This document shows positions 11,248 to 19,880 of a stretch of DNA of 64,000 nt, piece after piece. Positions within the stretch are counted from its first letter, which is position 1; every line of letters starts with the position of its first letter. Source of the stretch: CAWGYT01 sp963826795 (GTDB taxonomy: Bacteria > Planctomycetota > Planctomycetia > Pirellulales > Pirellulaceae); contig CAWGYT010000020.1 of assembly GCA_963826795.1 (NCBI GenBank), positions 491,447 to 555,446 of the forward strand, in the 5' to 3' direction. The notes under the pieces were generated by a model. That model did not search any database. It had not been told where the DNA came from and saw only the letters and a list, made by a program, of their open reading frames with translations. The translations under genes were made by a program, and so were the position numbers.

Positions 11248-12294
11248 GAGACGCGCCTGGTCGACTCCGCCTCGCCCTGGTCGCCTTTGCGGCGACCCAC
11301 CTGACCGCCTGGGGAGCGTATGCCGAGAGCGATGCGCTGGCTCGGCGCGCATCGTGGGCCGCCCCTTCGCTGGCGACCGTGGTTGAGCTGGTCCGGCCCT
11401 GGATCGATGACCAGGCCCCGAGCGACGCGCAGCGGGCCGAATTGTCGGGACTGTTCGCGACCGACGAAGACTTGTCACCGGGCCAGCTGCTGGAACGCAC
11501 GGTCAGGGCTCTGAGCATCGTCAATCCGCTCGCCGGCGAGCTGTTACAGTTGTGTCAACAACCTCGCTCGGCACAGGATCTGCCTGAGCTGGCGGTGTTT
11601 CAGGACGAGTCGCTGCCGGGCTGGGCCCAAGCGAATTTGCACTTGTATTACGGTTGCTGGTTGGCCAATCAACAGCTGTATGACGAGTCCCATGCGCAAT
11701 TGGAAGAACTGCAGCCAGACGCGGTGGTTGATCCGGCCGCGCTGCTGTTTTTCCAGGGAGTCACTCACTACCGCCGGCTGGAGAAAGATCGGGCACTGGA
11801 AACCTTAACGAAACTGCTCGAGAACGAGTCGCAGCTCCCGCGTCGATACGTGACCCTCGCCCGACTGATGCAAGCGGAAATGGAGCCGCTCAAACCCGAT
11901 TCGCTGGTCGAGATCGAGCGGCTGATGGACAACATCAAGGTCCGCCTCGGGCATGGACGTCGCCGGCAAGCGGGTTCGAGGTGAGGAACAGGATGTGATC
12001 GCCAAGTTGGACAAACTGATCGAACAACTGGAGCAGCAGGCCGGCGCCGCGGCCTCCGGCGCCGGAGCCGGCTCGGCGGCGCCTTCGACGCCGATGGAAG
12101 ATAGCATGCCGGGCCAGAACTCCGGGCCGGGCAATGTCGAACCGAAACAGCTGGGGGACAAGACCGACTGGGGTAACTTGCCTCCCAAGGAACGGGAAGA
12201 GGCCCTCCAGCAGCTCAGCAAGGACCTGCCTTCCCACTATCGGGACGTCATCGAAGAATATTTCCGCAAACTGGCTCGGGATCGGGAGGAGTAA
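11244..12294 (+). CDS. Secreted TPR-like protein, frameshifted near 11960
   Basis: The ATG overlaps the previous stop (ATGA). The N-terminus is a signal peptide (LRLALVAFAATHLTAWGAYA). The middle looks like helical repeats ('LYYGCWLANQQLYDESHAQL', 'FFQGVTHYRRLEKDRAL'). The frame ends at 11984, but a continuation typical of the family (AGKRVRGEEQDVIAKLDKLI) runs in a second frame from about 11955 to 12294, so one base has been gained or lost near 11960. The tail is Gly/Ala/Ser-rich and ends in a Lys/Glu-rich helix. Last gene of the MoxR/vWA operon; probably periplasmic. Confidence 0.75.
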
Positions 12295-12405
12295 CACCAC
12301 CCCGGCGCGCGAAGTCGCTGCGACAAACCCATTTCCCACTTCGACCAAGCCACATCCCGCCCCGCGGCGTTGACTCATCCCGGACTTCAAACGAAAGGCC
12401 AATCC

Positions 12406-13632
12406 ATGACGGCTCTTTGCTTATGGCTCGCGCTGGCGACCGGAGTCGCGGTCGAGATCAGTCCGACGGAAGGCGACTCGGCGCGGGGTGAGCTGGTCAG
12501 TATCTCGTCGGAGAGATTGGTGATCCAATCGCCCGACGGTCGCCAGGAATTGCCGCTTGAGCGAATCCGCCAGATCCGGTTCGAATCGCGCGACGCAACA
12601 CCCACGTCATCCACCGAGAAAGAGTCGGCCGACGAAGAGACGGCCGAACTGGTTTTGACCGATGGCAGTCGTCTGGCCACGCGGCAATTCACGACCCGTG
12701 ACGGGACCGCTCGGATGGTTTGTCCCGGTCTGCCGGCGCCGCTGGAAATTCCCGCTCGATCGGTGGCGGCGGTCCGTTTCTTGAATCTCAACGAAGCAAG
12801 CCAAGCGGCATGGGATCAACTCGCCAACAACCCTCCGACCGCCGACGTCGTGGTGGTCCAGCGGCGCGACGGGCAGCTGCAGCCCATCGAAGGGATCTTG
12901 GGTGACGTTTCCAGCGAACAGATTCGCTTTCAATTGGACGGCGACTGGCTGGACGTCCGTCGCACCAAGGCCGTCGGGCTGCTGTACTCGAGTGCCGGCC
13001 GGCGGAACACGGCCGCCGTCCGCGGCGAACTCGTGTCGCGGTCCGGCAGTCGTCTGCAACTCGCGTCGTTCGAGTTGCAGGGCGACCAACTGGATCTCCA
13101 GACCTGCAACGGAACTCGTTTGGCTTGGCCCGTTTCCGACCTGGATCGTTTTGATTTCGCCTCCTTGAGCATCGTCTACTTGAGCGATCTGGAGGCGGAG
13201 TCGATCGAGTTCACGCCCTACCTGCGTGTGCCCGCCTTGGACGACATCGAGCAGGCGTGGTTCGCGCCGCAAAAGGATCGCCAACTATCTCGTGGCGAGC
13301 TGGAAGCCACCCTGGGGCAATCCCGGCAGTGGTTCCGCAAAGGGCTTGGCCTGCACAGCCGAACTCGCTTGGTTTACCGCTTGGCCGGTGAATACCGCCG
13401 GTTTCTCGCCCTGGCCACGCTCGATCCCATCGCCGGACTCGGGCAAGTCACGTTAGTCATTCGGACGGACGAGCAGGAGAGCTTTCGTCAAACGCTGGTT
13501 CCGGGCGAGCCCGCGGTCGCGATCGACCTCGACCTGACGGACGCGAAGCGATTCACGATCTTGGTTGAGTACGGTGATCAAAACGACGTAGGCGACCACC
13601 TCAGTCTTTGCGACGCAAGGTTGATCAAATGA
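12406..13632 (+). CDS. Secreted protein with C-terminal NPCBM-like carbohydrate-binding domain
   Basis: I chose the ATG at 12406 because it opens directly into a signal peptide (MTALCLWLALATGVAV). The first ~270 residues carry repeated small beta units of the type 'G.LVSISSERLVIQSPDG'. The last ~120 residues match the NPCBM/NEW2 pattern: 'FRKGLGLHSRTRLVYRL', then 'YRRFLALATLDPIAGLG', ending 'DHLSLCDARL'. NPCBM domains bind glycans or galactose-like ligands. The stop overlaps the protease start (ATGA), so it is coupled to the protease genes. Ligand unknown. Confidence 0.75.
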   Translation: MTALCLWLALATGVAVEISPTEGDSARGELVSISSERLVIQSPDGRQELPLERIRQIRFESRDATPTSSTEKESADEETAELVLTDGSRLATRQFTTRDGTARMVCPGLPAPLEIPARSVAAVRFLNLNEASQAAWDQLANNPPTADVVVVQRRDGQLQPIEGILGDVSSEQIRFQLDGDWLDVRRTKAVGLLYSSAGRRNTAAVRGELVSRSGSRLQLASFELQGDQLDLQTCNGTRLAWPVSDLDRFDFASLSIVYLSDLEAESIEFTPYLRVPALDDIEQAWFAPQKDRQLSRGELEATLGQSRQWFRKGLGLHSRTRLVYRLAGEYRRFLALATLDPIAGLGQVTLVIRTDEQESFRQTLVPGEPAVAIDLDLTDAKRFTILVEYGDQNDVGDHLSLCDARLIK

Positions 13633-15392
13633 AGCATTTTCACATGGCGCTTCGAGCGGGCGTTATGAGCCTCGTTGGACTGGCGATGATCCGAGTGTCG
13701 CCGGCCCGCGCGGCAGGCATCGACGTCCCGCCCGAGGTGCAGGCCGCCGAGCAACAACGAATTGAGGCCGTCGCAAAAGCAAGCCACTCGACGCTGGCCG
13801 TGTTCGCGGCCGACAAGGCCGGCAGCGGCGGATCAGGGGTCCTGATTTCGGACGACGGCTACGCACTTACCAACTTCCACGTGGCCCAGCCCTGCGGGAG
13901 GCATCTGAAGTGCGGACTCGACAACGGACAACTCTATGACGCCGTGATCGTGGGGATCGATCCGACCGGCGATCTGGCGCTGATCAAACTACTCGGACGC
14001 ACCGATTTTCCGGCGGCGGAATGGGGCGACAGCGATCAGCTGCAGATCGGGGATCCCTGCTTCGCGGTCGGGAACCCGTTTCTACTGGCGACCGATCTGA
14101 CGCCCACGGTCACCTATGGCGTCGTCTCTGGCGTACGACGCTACCAGCCGCCTGCGTCCGGCGAGATCCTGGAGTACACCGACTGCATTCAGACGGACGC
14201 CGCGATCAACCCGGGCAATTCGGGCGGCCCGCTGTTCAACTCGCAGGGACAACTGGTCGGCATCAACGGACGAGGTTCGTTTGAGAAGCGGGGGCGCGTC
14301 AATGTCGGCGTCGGTTACGCCATTTCGATTCGGCAGGCCTTGAATTTTCTGGGCGTCCTCCGCAGCGGGAGGGTCGTCGATCATGCCACGCTGGGCGCGA
14401 CCGCGACGACCGATCAGGCCAACCGCGTCGTGGTCACGAATATCCTGGCATCCTCCGACGCCTACCGCCGCGGACTGCGTTACGGCAACCAGCTTGTCTC
14501 GCTCGCGGGTCGGCCGATCGACAGCGCCAACACCTTCAAGAACGTGCTGGGAATCCTGCCCAAAGGCTGGCGAGTCCCGCTCAGCTTCCGCCAGGGAGAC
14601 GAATTGATCGAGACGTACGTTCGGCTGGACGGCGTCCATTCTCCCGAGGTCCTGCTTGAATTGGCCGAGGCGGGCGGCGACGAGGGGCCGCGTCGACCTG
14701 CGCCCCCTGAGGCTCCACCCGCGCCGCTCAAGATTGACGAAGCGATTCGGCCCGTGTTCGTCGCCCGACGCGGGTATGCGAACTATCACTTCAACCAGGA
14801 ACATCAGCAACGCGTCTGGCAGGCGTTTCGCCAGCGAAACGGGCTGCAGGATCGCGCGGGCCGCTGGACGTTGGCCGGAGAGATATCCGACGAGGGCACC
14901 TTTCGGATCACGCTGGAAGACACGCAAGTGGCGGCGCGCCTCGCGACCGCCCGACTCAACCAAGAACTCGTTGTTGACCTGACATCCGGCCTCTCCCAGC
15001 AACTGGAGCCGCAGGATTCCGGTGGCCTCTACGTCGCGCTTCACCTCTGGCGACGCCTGCTGACGCTCGGTCCTGCGCGTTACGGCGAAGTCTTTTATTG
15101 GGGTACCGCGCCGTTGCCAGGTCGTGAGGGACTGTTTGACGTGCTGGTCGGTATTCACGACGTCGTGGAATCGCGTTTCTACTTCGCGCCGCAAGACGGT
15201 CAACTCGTCGCCATGGAGGTGTTTCCCGATTCCGAGGTCGACCCCTGCGAACTTTACTTCGACGACTATCGGCCCGTCGAAGGACAACAGGTCCCGCACC
15301 GGATCGAGGTGCGGTACGGCGACGGGACGTTCGGCACGCTGAAGGTTGACCAGGTTGAGCTTGCCGCCGCCGCGGCGGGGGAGGATGCGTGA
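13629..15392 (+). CDS. HtrA/DegP-like trypsin-fold serine protease, active-site intact
   Basis: The ATG overlaps the preceding stop and opens a signal peptide ending near 'VSPARAA'. The S1C protease domain has a complete triad: His84 (LTNFHVA), Asp115 (DPTGDLALIKL) and Ser198 (INPGNSGGPLF). A PDZ-like domain follows near residues 250-340 ('SSDAYRRGLRYGNQLVSLAG'). The C-terminal ~220 residues are an unrecognised domain not found in canonical DegP. Probably a periplasmic protease or chaperone. The next two genes are catalytically dead paralogues, which suggests it works with pseudo-protease partners. Confidence 0.9.
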   Translation: MKHFHMALRAGVMSLVGLAMIRVSPARAAGIDVPPEVQAAEQQRIEAVAKASHSTLAVFAADKAGSGGSGVLISDDGYALTNFHVAQPCGRHLKCGLDNGQLYDAVIVGIDPTGDLALIKLLGRTDFPAAEWGDSDQLQIGDPCFAVGNPFLLATDLTPTVTYGVVSGVRRYQPPASGEILEYTDCIQTDAAINPGNSGGPLFNSQGQLVGINGRGSFEKRGRVNVGVGYAISIRQALNFLGVLRSGRVVDHATLGATATTDQANRVVVTNILASSDAYRRGLRYGNQLVSLAGRPIDSANTFKNVLGILPKGWRVPLSFRQGDELIETYVRLDGVHSPEVLLELAEAGGDEGPRRPAPPEAPPAPLKIDEAIRPVFVARRGYANYHFNQEHQQRVWQAFRQRNGLQDRAGRWTLAGEISDEGTFRITLEDTQVAARLATARLNQELVVDLTSGLSQQLEPQDSGGLYVALHLWRRLLTLGPARYGEVFYWGTAPLPGREGLFDVLVGIHDVVESRFYFAPQDGQLVAMEVFPDSEVDPCELYFDDYRPVEGQQVPHRIEVRYGDGTFGTLKVDQVELAAAAAGEDA

Positions 15393-16444
15393 TGTCGCGA
15401 ATCGTTGGCTATCCGCTCGGCGATCGTCGGTCGCAGGGCAACGTGGCGTTCAAGGGCCTGCTCGTCGCGGCATGGATCGGACTCCTGACCGAGGCGCTAC
15501 CCGCCCAGTCGTTGTCCCTGGCCAACATTCGTGTGCAGGACAAGGTCGTCAAGATCTACGGCGTCGGAGGCGTGCGCGGTTTGGAGGCGTATCAAAGCGG
15601 TTTCTTGATCAGCGATCAGGGTCACCTGCTGACCGCTTGGAGTTACGTGTTGGATACGGACTTGGTGACGGCGGTCTTGAGCGATGGGAGGCGACTGGAT
15701 GCCGAGTTGGTGGGAGCGGACCCGCGGCTGGAAATTGCAGTCTTGAAGGTCCCGCTGGAAGGTTTACCGCACTTCGACCTCCGCCAAGCGGTTGAACTTC
15801 AAGCGGGCGATCGCGTGTTGGCATTCAGCAACTTGTATGGGATCGCATCTGGAAACGAACCCGCCAGCCTGCTGCAAGGGTTTGTCTCGGCGGTCGCCCC
15901 GCTGACGGCGCGGCGGGGTGTGTACCAGACGCCCTACGACGGCCCGGTCTACGTGCTGGATGCGATGACCAACAACGCCGGTGCTGCGGGCGGCGCCCTG
16001 ACCGACGCGGAGGGAAACCTGGCTGCGATCCTGGGCAAGGAACTGCGAAGTTCCCGCACGAATCTCTGGCTGAACTACGCCATCCCGATCTCCGAGCTTC
16101 GATCCGCCGTCGAGGATATCGTGGCCGGCAAGCTTCGGCGCCGGGCAGAGACGACTGATCGAAGGCCTGCCGACTCCGTGTCGCTGACCGCCCTGGGCAT
16201 CGTGACCCTCCCGCCCGTGATTCCAAAGACGCCGCCGTACGTGGAACGCATCATCCCCACGTCTCCGGCGGAAGAGGCGGGGATGCTGCCCGATGACCTG
16301 ATCGTCCTGGTCAATGGCTCGGTCATTCAGTCCATCCAGGAACTCAGCGAAGAGCTGTCGTACATCGATCGATTGGATGCGGTTCGCCTCACCGTGATGC
16401 GTGCCGAAGCGTTGGTTGAAGTGGAGCTGGTCGTTCGACCGTGA
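15392..16444 (+). CDS. Trypsin-fold pseudo-protease with PDZ domain
   Basis: About 350 residues, starting at the ATG that overlaps the previous stop (TGATG); a GTG three bases upstream is possible. It has a signal peptide, an S1C-like domain and a C-terminal PDZ domain ('PTSPAEEAGMLPDDLIVLVNG'). All three catalytic positions are changed relative to the upstream protease: His to Ser (LTAWSYV), Asp to Glu (DPRLEIAVLKV) and Ser to Ala (NNAGAAGGALT). The fold motifs are otherwise preserved, so this looks like a stable non-catalytic paralogue, perhaps a substrate-binding or regulatory subunit. Confidence 0.85.
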   Translation: MSRIVGYPLGDRRSQGNVAFKGLLVAAWIGLLTEALPAQSLSLANIRVQDKVVKIYGVGGVRGLEAYQSGFLISDQGHLLTAWSYVLDTDLVTAVLSDGRRLDAELVGADPRLEIAVLKVPLEGLPHFDLRQAVELQAGDRVLAFSNLYGIASGNEPASLLQGFVSAVAPLTARRGVYQTPYDGPVYVLDAMTNNAGAAGGALTDAEGNLAAILGKELRSSRTNLWLNYAIPISELRSAVEDIVAGKLRRRAETTDRRPADSVSLTALGIVTLPPVIPKTPPYVERIIPTSPAEEAGMLPDDLIVLVNGSVIQSIQELSEELSYIDRLDAVRLTVMRAEALVEVELVVRP

Positions 16445-16501
16445 CCGTGGTGCGTCGCCCGTGCCGGCCAGTTGGTTGCGGAGCGGCGGCCGGATCGACA
16501 A

Positions 16502-16529
16502 GAAATGAGAAATGAGAAATGAGAAATGA
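16502..16529 (+). repeat. Heptanucleotide tandem repeat (gaaatga x4) over a start codon
   Basis: Four perfect copies of the 7-bp unit gaaatga end inside the start codon of the following gene; the ATG at 16526 is in the fourth unit. Every unit contains ATG, but the upstream ones run into TGA after a few codons. Similar heptamer repeats (STRR type) are dispersed in several bacterial groups. Confidence 0.85.
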
Positions 16530-18511
16530 GTAAGGCGTTGAACTCGATGAAATCCCGAAGCGTCGCACGGTTCCTGCTGGGCATCCTCGTGGCAGCGCCG
16601 GTGCCGCTGAGGACGGCCAGCGCCGACCCGAGTGACTTGATTCGCTTGCAACAGCAGGCGGTGAGGGCAGCCGTCGAGCATGTGGGGCCGTCGGTCGTGC
16701 AGATCGAGACGATTGGCGGCACCGAGAAAGTCGGGCAGCTGTTGATCGGGACCGCTCCCACAACGGGATTGATTGTTTCGGCGGAAGGCGACATCATCTC
16801 GAGCGCCTTCAATTTCGTGCAGCAACCCGCCTCAATCCTCGTGACGCTGCCCGACGGCCAGCGTCGGCCAGCCCGCATCGTCGCTCGCGATCGCAGTCGG
16901 ATGCTGGTGCTGCTCAAGGTCGACTCGGAAATGCCGCTCGCGGTCCCGACCGCGGCGCCCCGCGAATCGATGGAGGTCGGGGAAACCGCGATCGCGGTGG
17001 GCCGTACCTTTTCTCCATCGCAGCTTAATCTCTCGGTCGGAATTCTCAGCGCCAAGAACCGCATCTGGGGCAAGGCGGTTCAAACCGATGCGAATGTCTC
17101 GCCGGCCAACTATGGCGGACCTCTGGTCGACCTGCAAGGCCGCGTGCTGGGCGTGCTCGTCCCCCTCTCACCGCAAGATGAAACGGAGATCGCCGGAAAC
17201 GAAATGTACGATTCCGGCATCGGCTTCGCGGTTCCTCTGCTTGACATCCAAGGCCAGCTGGCTCGCTTGCAGCAGGGCGAGGATTTGTTCCGGGGCAAGT
17301 TGGGGATCGAGTTGAAGAACCCCGAGGGGCTCGATCCCGACTCAGTGATCGGCGTCGTCAAGTTGAAGTCACCGGCGGCCGAGGCGGGACTGCAGTCGGG
17401 CGATCGAATCCTGGCCGTCAACGGGACGCCGACGCCGCGCTATTCGCAGCTACGTCATGCGCTATTGCCGCTCTATGCGGGAGATACGATCACGCTCGAG
17501 GTGCAGCGTGGCGAGCAGCAGCTGGAGTTTTCCGCCAATCTTGTGGCCGAGATCCCGCCCTACGAGCATGCGTTCCTGGGAATCCTTCCCACGCGTCGCG
17601 ATTCGGTTCAAGGGGTGGGTGTCCGTTTCGTCTACCCCGACAGCCCCGCGGAACGCGCCGGACTCCGCGCCGGCGATCGGTGGCTCAAGTTGAGTGATGC
17701 GACGCTTGAGAGTGCGGACCAGGCACGGCTCGCGCTCGCTGGGTACGAGCCCGGCGCTTCGGTTCCGCTCACGTGGCTGCGAGCCGGGGAAACGATCACG
17801 GCCGACGCCGTGTTGGCTCGATTGCCGAGCGAGATTCCTGCGGAGTTGCCGGTTGTGGATCCCGCCGACGGGGCGCCGGGCGAATTGGAAACGGGGCGAC
17901 AAGCGATCACGATTCCTGAAGAGCCGAATTCCTGTACCGCTTATGTTCCCGAGTCAATCAATCGGCAACACCAGGCGGGACTGCTCGTCATCCTGGGTCC
18001 GCCCGGCGGTCCCTCCGCCGAGGCAACGATCGCACGTTGGCAGCCGGTCTGCGATCGTCATGATCTGGTGCTTCTTGTCCCCCAACCGGCCGATGACGAA
18101 CGGTGGCAGCGAACCGAGGTCGACTTTGTTCGCAAGACCATCGATCAGGCGATCACGCGTTTCGATGTCGGTCCCCAGCGGGTGGCCGTCCTGGGGCAGC
18201 AAGCCGGCGGCGCGATGGCCTACTTGGTGGGCTTGCGGAATCGCGATCGCGTGCGGGCAATCGCGATTCAGGACGCCACGCTGCCCGCGCGGCTGACCGA
18301 ATTGGAAAACGAACCGCTACAGCGATTGGCATTGATGCTGTTGGTGGCCGAGCAAGCGGAGTCGCGGAACGCGATGCGTGCCGACGCCCAACGTCTGCGA
18401 GAATGGAAGTTTCCCGTAACCGAGGTCCCGCGTGAGGTCGATGCGGTTGAACTCAGCGAGTCCGAGTGCTTTCAAATCGGCCGTTGGATCGACTCGCTGG
18501 ATCGGCTTTAG
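16526..18511 (+). CDS. Pseudo-protease with two PDZ domains and a dead hydrolase-like domain
   Basis: 661 residues with a signal peptide. Domain order: S1C-like protease domain (about 35-240), PDZ1 (about 260-340, 'SPAAEAGLQSGDRILAVNG'), PDZ2 (about 350-430, 'SPAERAGLRAGDRWLKL') and an alpha/beta-hydrolase-like C-terminus (about 475-655). The triad is lost: His to Asn (SSAFNF), Asp to a non-acid (RDRSRMLVLLKV) and Ser to Tyr (SPANYGG). The hydrolase nucleophile elbow also lacks its Ser (LGQQAGGAMAYL in place of GxSxG). The substitutions differ from those in the preceding paralogue, so the two genes lost activity independently. Third protease-like gene of the cluster. Confidence 0.85.
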   Translation: MSKALNSMKSRSVARFLLGILVAAPVPLRTASADPSDLIRLQQQAVRAAVEHVGPSVVQIETIGGTEKVGQLLIGTAPTTGLIVSAEGDIISSAFNFVQQPASILVTLPDGQRRPARIVARDRSRMLVLLKVDSEMPLAVPTAAPRESMEVGETAIAVGRTFSPSQLNLSVGILSAKNRIWGKAVQTDANVSPANYGGPLVDLQGRVLGVLVPLSPQDETEIAGNEMYDSGIGFAVPLLDIQGQLARLQQGEDLFRGKLGIELKNPEGLDPDSVIGVVKLKSPAAEAGLQSGDRILAVNGTPTPRYSQLRHALLPLYAGDTITLEVQRGEQQLEFSANLVAEIPPYEHAFLGILPTRRDSVQGVGVRFVYPDSPAERAGLRAGDRWLKLSDATLESADQARLALAGYEPGASVPLTWLRAGETITADAVLARLPSEIPAELPVVDPADGAPGELETGRQAITIPEEPNSCTAYVPESINRQHQAGLLVILGPPGGPSAEATIARWQPVCDRHDLVLLVPQPADDERWQRTEVDFVRKTIDQAITRFDVGPQRVAVLGQQAGGAMAYLVGLRNRDRVRAIAIQDATLPARLTELENEPLQRLALMLLVAEQAESRNAMRADAQRLREWKFPVTEVPREVDAVELSESECFQIGRWIDSLDRL

Positions 18512-18525
18512 TGCGGTGTCACCGC
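18509..18525. repeat. 17-bp near-palindromic motif at a stop codon (copy 1)
   Basis: The motif TAGTGCGGTGTCACCGC supplies the TAG stop of the preceding gene. A second copy with one change occurs at 32851-32867, again exactly at a TAG stop. The GCGGTG/CACCGC arms are complementary. Confidence 0.7.
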
Positions 18526-18544
18526 GAAGGTTTCGGGTGACCGG

Positions 18545-18895
18545 ATGACACAGGAATCCCGCTGGTCACGCTCGGTCCGTCGCCATAGTCTCGGCGTCGC
18601 GGGCATCCTTTGCCTGGGAATTGGCATCTATTTCACGATCTCGCCGCCCGCCAATGCCTCCGTCGAGTTTCTGCAGGGCTCGTGTATAAAATCGGGACTG
18701 GTGCTGCTGGCCACATGGCTCGCATTTGATCAACTGGATCGACTGCCCACCTGGCTTTTCGTCACGAGTGTGGGAACGTTCCTGGCGATTGCGGTCCGCC
18801 CTCGAATCGTGCTGGCGATGCTTCGATCCTTGATGTTTCTCGCCCCGATCCTGTTCCTGATCTGGGCGTTGCGGCCGCGTCGCAAACCGAGTTGA
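18545..18895 (+). CDS. Small multi-helix membrane protein of unknown function
   Basis: 116 residues with about four predicted membrane helices (for example 'LGVAGILCLGIGIYFTI' and 'LMFLAPILFLIWALR') and an Arg/Lys-rich C-terminus. I recognise no family. It follows the pseudo-protease gene by 33 bases on the same strand, so it may be co-transcribed. Confidence 0.6.
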   Translation: MTQESRWSRSVRRHSLGVAGILCLGIGIYFTISPPANASVEFLQGSCIKSGLVLLATWLAFDQLDRLPTWLFVTSVGTFLAIAVRPRIVLAMLRSLMFLAPILFLIWALRPRRKPS

Positions 18896-19097
18896 AGCCT
18901 GTCGCGAACGCCATGCGGCACGGGTTTTCTTGAGAGCAAGCGGTTGCGGTATCGTCCGGCGTTCGAACTCGTTTCTTCCCTGACGCCCGTAAGTTACAAT
19001 CCGTAGGGTTCAGCGGCTGAACCGGCCTCGTCGCGTAAGTCGATGACTCCGCAAAGGTCGTCTGCTGGAATTCTCAATGAACTTGGGAGAGTTTGTG

Positions 19098-19847
19098 ATG
19101 TGTGACGTCGTAAAACCAATCGCTGCCCTACTGCTCGTCGCTGTCGCCTCGGTCGTGTCGCGCGGGGCGGAGCCCGCACCCAAGGCCAAGATCCTGATCG
19201 TGACAGGATTCGATGTTGGGTCCCATGCATGGGAGGAGTCCACCCGGCTGATCCAAGCGATCCTGGAGAAATCGGGCCGCTTCGAGGTGACCGTCAGCAA
19301 CGACAAAGAAGTCTTTGCATCGCCCACGCTCAGTGACTATCAGGCGGTCGTCTTGAGCTACGGGTTCTGGGAGGAGGCGGATCCCAGTGAGCAGGGAAAG
19401 GCGGGGCTGCTGAATTACGTGCGAAATGGCGGCAACGTGGTGGCCCTCCATTTCGCGTGTAGCGCGTTTCAAGATTGGGCGGAGTACGGCGTGCTGCTGG
19501 GACGCGTTTGGAAGAAAGGAATCGGCGGGCACGGGCCCTACGGTCAGTTCGAAGTCAAAATCAAGGATTCGGAGCACCCGATTACGCGGGGACTTGATGA
19601 CTTTCGGACCGACGACGAACTGTATGCCAAGTTGAGTGGCGATGAAGAGATCGACATCCTCGCGTCGGCTTTTTCGGACTGGAGCGGAAAGGTCGAGCCG
19701 ATCGTGTTCGTCAAGCGCTACGGCAAAGGTCGCGTCGTGCAAAACGTCCTCGGTCACAACTTCGACTCAAAACAAAATCCCGCCTACCAAAAACTCCTGA
19801 CGCGTGGCGTGGAGTGGGCGGCGACGGGAGAGGTCACACTGGAGTAA
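19098..19847 (+). CDS. ThuA-like domain protein (secreted)
   Basis: The ATG at 19098 is preferred to one at 19077 because a GGGAGAG ribosome-binding site lies 8 bases upstream and a signal peptide follows immediately (IAALLLVAVASVVSRG). The ~250-residue protein has the ThuA/class-I-amidotransferase-like pattern: 'ILIVTGFDVGSHAWEES', 'YQAVVLSYGFWEE', 'VRNGGNVVALHFACSAF', and a C-terminal 'VQNVLGHNF'. ThuA-like proteins are frequent in planctomycetes near sugar-degradation genes, but the reaction is unknown. It is a single-gene unit, convergent with the next gene. Confidence 0.85.
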   Translation: MCDVVKPIAALLLVAVASVVSRGAEPAPKAKILIVTGFDVGSHAWEESTRLIQAILEKSGRFEVTVSNDKEVFASPTLSDYQAVVLSYGFWEEADPSEQGKAGLLNYVRNGGNVVALHFACSAFQDWAEYGVLLGRVWKKGIGGHGPYGQFEVKIKDSEHPITRGLDDFRTDDELYAKLSGDEEIDILASAFSDWSGKVEPIVFVKRYGKGRVVQNVLGHNFDSKQNPAYQKLLTRGVEWAATGEVTLE

Positions 19848-19880
19848 AGCTCCGATCGGAGTCGGGTGACACTCGATCGA

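Noticed and set aside
14082..15299. 405-codon reverse frame opposite the HtrA-like protease
   Set aside because: Antisense shadow of a gene with an intact catalytic triad.
16399..16763. Reverse frames with FLISHFSFLIS repeats
   Set aside because: They are produced by the heptamer DNA repeat at 16502-16529 and cross the start of a real gene.
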